The notes under the pieces are model-generated. The model saw only the letters and a program-made list of their open reading frames with translations, searched no databases and was not told where the DNA came from. From contig NZ_JAFBBU010000001.1 of NCBI RefSeq assembly GCF_016907385.1, positions 2,418,001 through 2,482,000 of the forward strand: a stretch of DNA of 64,000 nucleotides, in the 5' to 3' direction. A program made the translations under genes and the position numbers. The stretch comes from Subtercola frigoramans. Lineage in GTDB: Bacteria > Actinomycetota > Actinomycetes > Actinomycetales > Microbacteriaceae. Shown here piece after piece: positions 9,817-18,160 of this stretch. The stretch's first letter is position 1; the number at the start of each line of letters is the position of its first letter.

Positions 9817-10073
9817 GGGAGTACGACATCGAGTTCAGACCGACGGCAGCCAAGGCTCTGGCAAAGCTCGAACGCGATGTGCAACTGCGCCTCCGGGGCG
9901 TGCTGGCACTCCTCCGGACGGACCCGAGGCCTCCGTCGTCGCGAAAACTACAGGGTCGCGATGCCTATCGGGTGCGCTCCGGCGACTACCGGCTCATCTA
10001 TACCATCGTCGACGAAGCACTTGTAGTCGTGGTCGTCACCGTCGGGCACCGGCGCGACGTCTACGAGCGCTGA
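9813..10073 (+). CDS. RelE/ParE family toxin
   Basis: An 86-residue protein with the RelE/ParE pattern: EYDIEFRPTAAKALAKLERDVQLRLRGVLALL, then LQGRDAYRVRSGDYRLIYTIVDEALVVVVVTVGHRRDVYER. The GDYRLIY strand and the C-terminal HRRDVY carry the residues typical of RelE-type ribosome-dependent mRNA interferases. ParE-type gyrase poisons share the fold, so the target is not certain. Translation starts at a GTG that overlaps the antitoxin stop (GTGA). Confidence 0.9.
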   Translation: MREYDIEFRPTAAKALAKLERDVQLRLRGVLALLRTDPRPPSSRKLQGRDAYRVRSGDYRLIYTIVDEALVVVVVTVGHRRDVYER

Positions 10074-10206
10074 GCGCGTTCCGACAGTGATCGGGCACCG
10101 ACAGCGGTGCAGACCACGACGCGCCGAATGTATCACCCTCGCCTGACGAGAGCAGTGAGCAGGCATCGACGCGGCACCCGCAGCCGGGCGGTAGCGTGGA
10201 GGTCAA

Positions 10207-11070
10207 ATGACACCAACAGAGGCGAGCGGGCCCACCGCGCCGGGAGAGCCACAGGAGCGGCGGTTTCTGTTTCGAGATGCCGCGCTCAGCCCGATAACGC
10301 CCGCGGCAGACGAGGGCGAACGCCTCCTGGTCGCCGACTCCTGGCTGGTGGTCGACGGCAGTGTTCGTGCACTCGACCTGCACCGGGAACGGTTCGCCAC
10401 ATCGGCGCTCGAGCAGGGCTTCTCGAACAGGGTCGTTCTCGACGGGTTCTGGCGTGCCGCCGTGGAGGCGATACCGCCCATTCATCGCTGGTTCCCACGG
10501 GTGGAGCTCAGCACCATCACGGCGTCTTCCCCTCACGCGAAACCCCGCTTCCAGCTCTCGCTGCTGATGAGGCTGGCTCCCCCGGCAACCCGATCGGCAG
10601 TGCTGCGAACTCACGACGGCGATGACCCGCGCAGCATCCCGGGCATCAAGGGGCCAGACCTGCACACCCTCACGGCACTCCGAAACCGGGCCAGAGCAGA
10701 CGGGGTGGATGATCTGGTCATCCTCGATTCGGCCGGAACGGTCATTGACGGCACAACGACGGCGATTCTCTGGTGGCGCGGCGACGAACTGCATGTGCCA
10801 CCCGCCACAGCCACCCGGGTGGACAGCGTCACAGCGCGGTCGATCGTTGTGCTGGCCCGGGCAACAGGCGTACCCGTCGTCGAGGAGGCCGCAACTCCAG
10901 CCGGCCTCGCGGGGGCCGAAGTGTGGGCGGTCAATGCCCTCTACGGCATCCGCACGGTAACCCGGTGGCAGGGTGTGTCAGAACGAACTCGGCTGACCGA
11001 GCCCACCGTGAACCCGGCCAGGGCCGAGCTGTGGCAACGCCGGCTCGACTCGCTCACCCGCCCGTTCTGA
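10207..11070 (+). CDS. Class IV aminotransferase, PabC-like
   Basis: A 287-residue fold-type IV PLP enzyme. The Schiff-base lysine is probably K148 in GIKGPDLHTLTALRNRARADG, which keeps the family's 18-residue spacing to the following glycine. The later block LVILDSAGTVIDGTTTAILWW corresponds to the usual VxEGTTSNLF, but with Asp for the common Glu and Ala for Asn, so the active site is slightly unusual. Members near pabB usually act as aminodeoxychorismate lyase, releasing pyruvate to give PABA. Branched-chain or D-amino-acid transamination cannot be excluded. A TAGCGT hexamer at 10192-10197 and GGAGG at 10198-10202 precede the ATG. Confidence 0.75.
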   Translation: MTPTEASGPTAPGEPQERRFLFRDAALSPITPAADEGERLLVADSWLVVDGSVRALDLHRERFATSALEQGFSNRVVLDGFWRAAVEAIPPIHRWFPRVELSTITASSPHAKPRFQLSLLMRLAPPATRSAVLRTHDGDDPRSIPGIKGPDLHTLTALRNRARADGVDDLVILDSAGTVIDGTTTAILWWRGDELHVPPATATRVDSVTARSIVVLARATGVPVVEEAATPAGLAGAEVWAVNALYGIRTVTRWQGVSERTRLTEPTVNPARAELWQRRLDSLTRPF

Positions 11071-11146
11071 TCCCCAGCGCGAGCACGACCGGGCGCGTTT
11101 GTCGACACATCGTTGGCCTCGACGAGACGCACGGTCGCCCGGACCT

Positions 11147-12574
11147 TCAGACCACAACGAGGGTGTGGCGGTCTTTGCCGCCGCGTTTGGATTCGTACAT
11201 CGCCTCGTCGGCCAGGCGGATGAGAACATCGGCAGTCGCTGTGGCGTGGCCGTCGTCACTACCCCGATAGAGGCTGATGCCGATGCTCGCCGACAGCGGC
11301 AGACCGTGTGCGCTACCACCCAGAGGCGACCGGATGGCCTCCCCCACTCGCAACGCCACGCCCACTATGGAGTCCGCGTCGACGTCGTCGCACACGATGA
11401 GGAACTCGTCACCGCCCAGGCGCACCACCGTGTCGCCGAGGCGAACGGCATCCGTCAGACGCGACGACACCTCCCGCAGAACAAGATCTCCGCCCCGGTG
11501 TCCGAGTGCGTCGTTGATCGCCTTGAAGCCGTCGAGGTCGACGAAGAGCAGTCCGATCGCACGCCGACGGGAGTCGACGGGCTCCAGCACGCGGGCGAGC
11601 ATGCCCTGGAGATAGAGCCTGTTCGGCAACCCGGTGAGGGCATCGTGGAGCGACTGGAACTGCATGAGTTGCTGCAGGGCGATCCGTTGCCGCACGACGA
11701 CCGCCTGGTCGATGAGTGAACCGAGGACGTCGACCGTCTTGGGTTCGATCGTGCGTGGCCGACCGAAACCACAGAACAGGACACCCACCACCTCGGAACC
11801 ATCGACGATGGGCAGGGCCATGAACGCCTCGATCCTGGCCAGCCGAAGCGCTTCGGCGCGAGCCCCGAAACGCTCGCGGATCTCCGACGCCGACGCGCAG
11901 CTGAGTGGCGTGCCGAGGCGCACGGTCTCCGCTTCGGGCGCGTCATCTGCCAGTGACAGCCGCTCGCTCGACGAACGGTCACCGAATGCGAGCACCAGCT
12001 CGCCGGGCCGGCCGCCCCCTTCTCCCGGATCCCCCACGAAGTACACACTCACCTGGGAGGCATCGGTGGCGGACCGCGCTGCTTCTGCCAACACTGACCC
12101 GAGTTCCTTCTCGGTTGCCGCCGCCGCGAACTGGGTTGCGGCCCGTTGAAGAATGCGAAGCCTGGCCTCCGAGGACTCAGCAGTCCTCCGGGCGCCCAGC
12201 AGTTCGCGCTCGTAGTTGCGCCGGCCCGTGGCGTCGAAGATCGCGAACCTGATCAGCGGTTCATCGGCCGCAGTGTCAACGACCGCATTGACGAACACCG
12301 ACAAGATGGAACGGTCAGGTAGCAACAGGTCCAGCGCGACCTCCTGAACCCTGCCTTGCGAGCGCAACTCTGGCATCAGGCGGGTCTCGAAGAAGAGCTT
12401 GCTGCCATTGGCCAGCCGTCTCATCAAGTAGTCGCCCAGCACGTCGTCCCTCGACGCCGCAGCCATCTGCAGGAACGTGTCGTTGACCGCCGTCACGGTG
12501 CCGCTGGAATCGGTCGAGACCAGACCACAGGGTGCACGAAGAAACAGCTCGCGCCAGGCGTCGGTGTTGCTCAT
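11147..12574 (-). CDS. PAS-GAF-GGDEF diguanylate cyclase
   Basis: A 475-residue soluble sensor: PAS-like domain (about 8-115, LFLRAPCGLVSTDSSGTVTAVNDTF), short coiled linker, GAF-like domain (about 140-300), then GGDEF (about 308-475). The catalytic GGDEF is intact at 387-391, and an RxxD inhibitory-site motif (RLGD, 378-381) lies five residues before it, so the enzyme should make cyclic di-GMP from GTP with product inhibition. No EAL domain is present. It starts ten bases after the RsbQ-type hydrolase stop on the same strand, implying one operon in which the hydrolase product may be sensed by the PAS domain. Confidence 0.92.
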   Translation of the reverse strand: MSNTDAWRELFLRAPCGLVSTDSSGTVTAVNDTFLQMAAASRDDVLGDYLMRRLANGSKLFFETRLMPELRSQGRVQEVALDLLLPDRSILSVFVNAVVDTAADEPLIRFAIFDATGRRNYERELLGARRTAESSEARLRILQRAATQFAAAATEKELGSVLAEAARSATDASQVSVYFVGDPGEGGGRPGELVLAFGDRSSSERLSLADDAPEAETVRLGTPLSCASASEIRERFGARAEALRLARIEAFMALPIVDGSEVVGVLFCGFGRPRTIEPKTVDVLGSLIDQAVVVRQRIALQQLMQFQSLHDALTGLPNRLYLQGMLARVLEPVDSRRRAIGLLFVDLDGFKAINDALGHRGGDLVLREVSSRLTDAVRLGDTVVRLGGDEFLIVCDDVDADSIVGVALRVGEAIRSPLGGSAHGLPLSASIGISLYRGSDDGHATATADVLIRLADEAMYESKRGGKDRHTLVVV

Positions 12575-12584
12575 CGCCAGACGC

Positions 12585-13406
12585 TCACGGAGTGGTGTCG
12601 TGCAGGTAGCCCCGGATGGTCGCGTGGAGGGCCGCAGGATTCGACAGGTGCAGGTAGTGCCCGCCGTCAGCGAGAACCACGAGGGTGCTACCGGGGATCG
12701 TGTCTCTCAGATACTCGCCGACGACGACAGGGGCCACGAGGTCGTCGGCCGAATTCACAATCAGCGTCGGCACCGACAACTCACCCACATCATGCCGGTG
12801 GTCAGAGAGAAACGTGACCCTGGCGAAGTGCTCTGCCACAACAGGGTCGGCGTTCGCAAAACTCTCATTCAACTCGGCCGCCAGCTCCGGCCGCTCAGCA
12901 TTGCCCATGAACACCGGGGCCATGGCGGACGCCCAGCCGAGGTAGTTGGCATCGAGGGAGTCGAGCAACGCATCGACATCGCCCGACTCGAACCCGCCGA
13001 CATAACCCGTGTCATTGATGTACCGGGGTGACGGCCCCACGAGAACCAGCGCCCCGAACCGTTCCGGTTCGGCGATCGCCGCGATGACACCGATCATCGC
13101 GCCGACCGAGTGCCCGACGTACACCACGTCGTGAAGGTCGAGCGTGCGGATGATCTCCAGAAGGTCATCGGCGTACCCGTGGAGCGAGTCGTACTTGCTT
13201 CGCTCGTAGGCGTCCCTGTCCGATTCACCGGAGCCCACGTGGTCGAACAGCGCGACCCGATGGTCTGAAGCGAAGAGCGGCGCCACGAGCCGCCACATTC
13301 GCTGGCTCGTACCGTACCCGTGGGCGAAGATCATCGGCCGCGCCGATTCGTCTCCCGAGAGCGTCACATGATTACGGGTGAGCACACCGCTGGGTTCGGC
13401 GTTCAC
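12585..13406 (-). CDS. rsbQ: RsbQ-type alpha/beta hydrolase
   Basis: A 273-residue alpha/beta hydrolase resembling Bacillus RsbQ along its whole length: FAHGYGTSQRMWRLVAP, ALFDHVGSGESD, VYVGHSVGAMIG, VGPSPRYIND, FLSDHRHDVGEL. The catalytic triad is visible as S100 (GHSVG), D222 (NSADD) and H250 (GGHYLH). RsbQ is required for the PAS-phosphatase RsbP to sense energy stress, probably by supplying a small ligand, and the plant D14/KAI2 receptors belong to the same family. Here the downstream partner, ten bases away, is a PAS-containing diguanylate cyclase rather than a PP2C phosphatase. The start is GTG; no strong Shine-Dalgarno is seen. Confidence 0.88.
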   Translation of the reverse strand: MNAEPSGVLTRNHVTLSGDESARPMIFAHGYGTSQRMWRLVAPLFASDHRVALFDHVGSGESDRDAYERSKYDSLHGYADDLLEIIRTLDLHDVVYVGHSVGAMIGVIAAIAEPERFGALVLVGPSPRYINDTGYVGGFESGDVDALLDSLDANYLGWASAMAPVFMGNAERPELAAELNESFANADPVVAEHFARVTFLSDHRHDVGELSVPTLIVNSADDLVAPVVVGEYLRDTIPGSTLVVLADGGHYLHLSNPAALHATIRGYLHDTTP

Positions 13407-13508
13407 TGTGGCGCAATCGCAGGCGTCATGCCGACAAGCCTAATCTTCTTTCACCGGCTGCCGTGACGATCACAGCCCCCCATTTCGCGGGCGAGGGGTG
13501 GCTGCGAT

Positions 13509-15275
13509 TCAGCTCGGGTCGGGCATCCGCAGCTGGGTGCCCACCAGCGCAGGCGCGATGTCCGCGTGCGAGATGAGAACCACAGATCGAGAGGGACCGG
13601 ATGCTCGGAGCAGGTCGGTGATCAGCGCATCGGCCAGCTCGGCATCGACGTTGGCGGTGGGTTCGTCGAAGACGACGACAGGGAAGTCGGCCAGCAACAC
13701 CCGCGCCAACGCCAGGCGTTGCGCCTGGCCGCCAGAGACCAGCGCGCCCCTCTCCCCGAGCTGTGCCCCGAGTCCACCGCGTTCGTCGACCCAGATCGAG
13801 AGCCCCACCCTGTCGAGCACGCGCAGCAACTCGTCGTCTGTCGCCTCCTCACGCGCGAAGAGCAGATTCTGCCGCAGCGAGGCATCGAAGAGGTGAGGAT
13901 GCTGCTCGCAGAGCCCCACAAGAGAACGCAGCCGTTCGGGCGGGAGCCGCCGGGCATCCACGCCGTCGATGGTGAACGTGCCGGCCTCGAAGTCGAGGAA
14001 ACGCACCAGCACGTGCGCCAGGCTGGTCTTCCCGGAGCCGCTCCGCCCGGTGACCTGCACACGATCGCCGGGCCGGATGACGAGGGAGACTCCGGCAAAC
14101 GCGTCTGCCGTTCCACCGGGCCATCGGGCGGAGAGGCCGGAGAGTTCGATCGTCGGTGCCACCCCGGGCATCACGGCCGGGCGGATCGGTGCCTCCCCGG
14201 CGCGAAGCCCGAGCGAGGTTGCGACGAGGGTCTCGACGGGGATCTCGACAGGTACGACAGCAGGCACGGCCGTGGCGACACGCGCGGCGCTGACGGAGAC
14301 CTGTCGGCAGGCGCCGACGGCCAGTGGAACCACTCCGAACACCTCGAAGACGGCGATCGGCACGAGGGCGAGCATGGCCAGGGTGGGGGCATCGATGAGC
14401 CCGTTCGCCGTTCCCGCTCCGAGAGCCGGAACGCCGTACGCCAGCGCGAGGAAGGTCGCCGCACCGCCGAGGAGCGACACCACGGCGGCCGTCGCGGCAG
14501 AACCCCGGGCTTTCGAAACGGCAACGGAAGTGAGCCGGCGCTCGGCCTGCTGGAGCGAGGCGAGCCGATCATCCACCGCCGAATAGGCCGTGAGCACGTC
14601 GAGTGCACCCACGAAGTCGAGGGTCTGGTCGGCAAAATCGGCGCGTACCGGTGAGAGCTCGCGGTCGGCCTGCGCAGCAGTGCGGGAGTTTGCCGCGGTC
14701 GCGAGCACGAATGCGAGCAGCAGGGTCACGGCGAGGGCCAGTCCAGCGGCAGGAAGCAGGATCCACACGCCGACCACGGCTGCCAGGCAGACGAGCACCG
14801 CAGTCAGCAGCGGCTGGAGCACACGCAGCGGGAGGTTCTGGAGCTCATCGACGTCGCCCACGAGCCGCGAGAGCAGGTCGCCACGACGGGTGTGCTTCAG
14901 GCCGTCGGGTGTAAGTGGCACGAGGCGTTCGTAGATGCCGACGCGCAGGTCTGCGAGCCCCCGGAACGCGGCATCGTGACTGGCCAGTCGTTCGAGGTAA
15001 CGAAAAGTCGCCCGGCCGAGAGCCGCGGCCCTGACGCCCACGATCGCAGCAGACAGGAAGAGAATCGGCGGATGCTCGGCTGCACGGGTGATGAGCCACG
15101 CCGATGCCGCGAGAAGAGTGACCGCGGCCATCGCGCTCAGCAGGCCGAAGGCGAGCCCGGGCGCGAAGGCGCGCCAGCGGGGCTGTGCGAGGCGGAGGAC
15201 CTCGGAGGTGCGTATTTCAGCATTCCTGTCGGCTGCCGTACCAGTGCGGAGCGGGGCGGTCGTGTCGGTGCCCAT
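13509..15275 (-). CDS. cydC: Thiol reductant ABC exporter subunit CydC
   Basis: A 588-residue ABC half-transporter: six-helix exporter domain (about 25-320), then an ATPase with Walker A GRSGSGKTS, signature LVSGGQAQRLALARV and Walker B VVVFDEPTANVD. CydC pairs with CydD to export glutathione/cysteine-type thiols (or heme-related compounds) needed to assemble cytochrome bd. The ATG at 15275 has AGGAGGAA seven bases upstream, inside the cydD 3' end, and begins one base after the cydD stop. The longer frame to 15344 is therefore rejected. It is the last gene of cydABDC. Confidence 0.93.
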   Translation of the reverse strand: MGTDTTAPLRTGTAADRNAEIRTSEVLRLAQPRWRAFAPGLAFGLLSAMAAVTLLAASAWLITRAAEHPPILFLSAAIVGVRAAALGRATFRYLERLASHDAAFRGLADLRVGIYERLVPLTPDGLKHTRRGDLLSRLVGDVDELQNLPLRVLQPLLTAVLVCLAAVVGVWILLPAAGLALAVTLLLAFVLATAANSRTAAQADRELSPVRADFADQTLDFVGALDVLTAYSAVDDRLASLQQAERRLTSVAVSKARGSAATAAVVSLLGGAATFLALAYGVPALGAGTANGLIDAPTLAMLALVPIAVFEVFGVVPLAVGACRQVSVSAARVATAVPAVVPVEIPVETLVATSLGLRAGEAPIRPAVMPGVAPTIELSGLSARWPGGTADAFAGVSLVIRPGDRVQVTGRSGSGKTSLAHVLVRFLDFEAGTFTIDGVDARRLPPERLRSLVGLCEQHPHLFDASLRQNLLFAREEATDDELLRVLDRVGLSIWVDERGGLGAQLGERGALVSGGQAQRLALARVLLADFPVVVFDEPTANVDAELADALITDLLRASGPSRSVVLISHADIAPALVGTQLRMPDPS

Positions 15276-15276
15276 G

Positions 15277-17070
15277 TCAATTCCTCCTTGTCGAGGCGAG
15301 TGAGGCAACTGCGGCAGGCACAGTCGCGTCTCCGGGCCGGGCAACAGTCACGATCGCATCCGCGGCCGCACGAAAGGCGGCCCGGTGCGAGACGCAGATG
15401 ACGATCATCCCGCGGCCTGCCAGTTCGCGGAGCCCGCGGAGAAGCTCGGCCTCGGTTTCGGCGTCGAGCGCTGAGCTGGGTTCGTCGAGCACGAGAACAG
15501 CGCAGCCGCGATCGAGGGCGCGGTAGATCGCCCGGGCCACGGAGACACGCTGGGACTGCCCGCCCGAGAGCCCGGCACCGTTGACGCCGAGGGCGGTGAG
15601 TGGATCGAGCTCACTCGCAGCCGCGAGGTCGAGAGCACGAGCAGCCAAGGCGGCGTCTGGCGTGCGAGCACCGAGCGTCACGTTCTCAGCGATGGTGCCG
15701 GCCAAGAGCTGCGAGCGTTGGCCACTCCACGCGACATCGTCGAGCTGGAGCGGCCGCGTGTTCTGGCCCAGCTCGCGCCCCGGGGCAAGAGCCCGAGCTG
15801 ACTCGGGCTCGGGCTCGGGCTCGGGCTCTCGCCCTGGCGTGCCGAGCAGCCGGATGCTGCCCCGATGCTGCACGAATCCGAGCATCGCAGCAACGACCGT
15901 TGATTTGCCCGCACCGCTCGGGCCCGTGATCACTGTCAGCTCTCCCGCCCGGAACGTCGCGGCGAAATCGTGCAGCACGCGTACCTCACCGTACGAGACA
16001 CCGAGGCCACTGATCTCGAGACCATCGAGGGCCGCGGCGCGGGTGCTTCTCTGCTCGAGGGCGCCAGGGAGCTCTCCCACTGATGTCACCGTCGCGCTGC
16101 CGATCGCGCCGCTGACAACGGGCGTGTCGAGAATTTCGAAGACCTCGTCTGTCGCCGCGATCCCGTCGGCTGCCGCGTGAAACTGTGCACCCACCTGGCG
16201 AAGCGGCAGGAACGCCTCAGGCGCGAGCATGAGCACGAAGAGCCCCACCCCGAGCCCGAGACTCCCGTCGACCAGCCGGAGCCCGACCGAGACGGCCAAT
16301 AGGGCCACCGACAGGCTCGCCGCCAGCTCGAGCACAAAACCGCTCATGAACGAGAGCCGAAGCACCGACATGGTCGAGGTGCGGTAGTCGTCTGTGACAC
16401 GTCTGATGCGTTCAGCCTGGCGCTTCTCCCTCCCGAAGATCTTCAGGGTCGACAGTCCCTCGACCACGTCGAGAAAGCCACTCGAGAGCCGGCCGAGCTT
16501 CTGCCACTGCGTCTTCTGCGCCGATTCAGTCGCCCGGCCGATCAGGATCATGAAGACCGGAACCAGGGGCAGCGTGAGCATCACGGTGAGCCCGCTGACC
16601 CAGTCCCCGGCGAACAGAACGGAGACCACCACGGGTGTCGCAATGACGGTCAGGATGAGCTGGGGCAGGTACTTCGAGAAATAGGTGTCGAGAGCATCCA
16701 GCCCCACCGTGACAACCGTCGACACGGTGACAGAGTTGCGCGACGAGAGCCAGGCAGACCCGAGCTGCGGCAGCTTCTCGAGCACCGAGCGGCGCAACTC
16801 ACCCTTGACGACGGCTGCCGCTCGGGCTGAGATGTAGCCCATCAGCCAGATGACACCCGAACGCACCACGACGACGGCCGCAAGCGCGGCGAGCGAGCCG
16901 GTCAGTTGCGAAACAGACGCACCGCCGATCGCGGCGACGACCGTGGAGCTCACGAGCCAGGCGAATGCCACCGTGCATGCTGTCTGCACCAGCCCGAGCA
17001 GGCCGGCAACGACGAAGAAGCCTCGCGCTGACCGTGCGTAGCCGAGAAGTCGCCGGTCGACGGGTTTCAC
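15277..17070 (-). CDS. cydD: Thiol reductant ABC exporter subunit CydD
   Basis: A 597-residue half-transporter with six membrane helices, Walker A TGPSGAGKST, signature GLSGGQSQRVSVARA and Walker B VLVLDEPSSALD. It forms the CydDC exporter with the next gene. The start is a GTG overlapping the cydB stop (GTGA). Between Walker A and the Q-loop region there is a short acidic EPEPEPES insertion encoded by four tandem TCGGGC hexamers (on the plus strand). This looks like a recent slippage expansion in a surface loop. The operon order cydA-cydB-cydD-cydC is usual for actinobacteria. Confidence 0.93.
   Translation of the reverse strand: MKPVDRRLLGYARSARGFFVVAGLLGLVQTACTVAFAWLVSSTVVAAIGGASVSQLTGSLAALAAVVVVRSGVIWLMGYISARAAAVVKGELRRSVLEKLPQLGSAWLSSRNSVTVSTVVTVGLDALDTYFSKYLPQLILTVIATPVVVSVLFAGDWVSGLTVMLTLPLVPVFMILIGRATESAQKTQWQKLGRLSSGFLDVVEGLSTLKIFGREKRQAERIRRVTDDYRTSTMSVLRLSFMSGFVLELAASLSVALLAVSVGLRLVDGSLGLGVGLFVLMLAPEAFLPLRQVGAQFHAAADGIAATDEVFEILDTPVVSGAIGSATVTSVGELPGALEQRSTRAAALDGLEISGLGVSYGEVRVLHDFAATFRAGELTVITGPSGAGKSTVVAAMLGFVQHRGSIRLLGTPGREPEPEPEPESARALAPGRELGQNTRPLQLDDVAWSGQRSQLLAGTIAENVTLGARTPDAALAARALDLAAASELDPLTALGVNGAGLSGGQSQRVSVARAIYRALDRGCAVLVLDEPSSALDAETEAELLRGLRELAGRGMIVICVSHRAAFRAAADAIVTVARPGDATVPAAVASLASTRRN
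15803..15826. repeat. Hexanucleotide microsatellite (TCGGGC)x4 inside cydD
   Basis: Four perfect tandem copies of TCGGGC on the plus strand encode an alternating Glu-Pro stretch in the CydD ATPase domain. Slippage would change the protein by two residues per unit and keep the frame. Confidence 0.85.
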
Positions 17071-18146
17071 GTCAGGCTCGAGGCTGGGCCGCCCGCAGCC
17101 CCGAATCCACTGCCGCCACCGGTTGATTCGGCACTGCCCGCCTCCTCGTGCTCTCCCGTGATGGATGCCCGGCTGAGCCGCTTGCGGAACACCCAGTAGG
17201 TGAACCCCTGGTACAGCAGGATCAGCGGCACGAACACCACAGCCACCCAGCTCATGATCGTGAGCGTGTACGCCGACGATGACGCGTTCGACACGGTCAG
17301 GCTGTGCGCCGCGTCGTTCGTGGCCGGCAGAACGTCGGGGAAGAGCGAAGCGAACAGGCTGAGCACGGCAACGGCGATGGTGCTCGCCATGAGCGCAAAC
17401 GACCAGCGCTCTGCTCCTCGCAGGTTCGCGAGGTACGCCGCGATGAGAGTGACTGCCGCGAACGCCGAGAGGATGCCCGACACGACGGTGCCGAACGACA
17501 CCGTGGTCCAGACCAGGAAGGCAGCCGCGACCACGATCGTCAGAAGCCCCGCCCGCGAGGCGAGCGCACGAGCGCGTGCCCTGATGGGCCCGTCGGTCTT
17601 GAGGGAGATGAAGATCACGCCGTGGGTGAAGAACAGCAGCAGGGTCGTGACTCCGCCGAGGAGGGCGTACGGGGTGAACAGGTCGACAACGCTGCCGGTG
17701 AAGTTGAAACCCGCGTCAAGGGGCAGACCCCGCACGACATTGGCGAAGACCAGCCCCCAGAGGAATGCGGGAACGGCCGAGCCGATCACGATCATCCGGT
17801 CGAATCGCTTCTTCCATGCCAGCTCCGGCCTCTGGTGCCGGTACTCGAACGACACTCCGCGCAGGATGAGCGCCAGCAGTATCGCGAGAAAGACCAGGTA
17901 GAAGCCGCTGAACAGGGTTGCATACCACTCCGGGAACGCCGCGAACATCGTGGCACCGGCCACGATGACCCAGGTCTCGTTGAGATCCCAGATCGGCCCG
18001 ATGGTGTTGATGACGAGGCGGCGGTCGGTGTCGTCGCGGCCGAGGAACGGCAGGGCCATGCCCACACCGAAGTCGAAACCGTCGAGCACGAAGTAGCCGA
18101 TGAAGAAGAAGCCGACGAGGAAGAACCAGACGACTGCGAGATCCAT
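17067..18146 (-). CDS. cydB: Cytochrome bd ubiquinol/menaquinol oxidase subunit II
   Basis: A 359-residue membrane protein beginning MDLAVVWFFLVGFFFIGYFVLDGFDFGVGMALPFLG, the CydB signature. It continues with IGPIWDLNETWVIVAGATMFAAFPEWYATLFSGFYL, and about nine membrane helices follow. With CydA it forms the high-affinity bd-type terminal oxidase. The C-terminus carries a Gly/Ser-rich tail after the usual end. The ATG at 18146 lies 14 bases after the cydA stop. A much longer frame reading through upstream is out of frame with cydA and was rejected. Confidence 0.95.
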   Translation of the reverse strand: MDLAVVWFFLVGFFFIGYFVLDGFDFGVGMALPFLGRDDTDRRLVINTIGPIWDLNETWVIVAGATMFAAFPEWYATLFSGFYLVFLAILLALILRGVSFEYRHQRPELAWKKRFDRMIVIGSAVPAFLWGLVFANVVRGLPLDAGFNFTGSVVDLFTPYALLGGVTTLLLFFTHGVIFISLKTDGPIRARARALASRAGLLTIVVAAAFLVWTTVSFGTVVSGILSAFAAVTLIAAYLANLRGAERWSFALMASTIAVAVLSLFASLFPDVLPATNDAAHSLTVSNASSSAYTLTIMSWVAVVFVPLILLYQGFTYWVFRKRLSRASITGEHEEAGSAESTGGGSGFGAAGGPASSLT

Positions 18147-18160
18147 GAGGTGCCGGCTTT

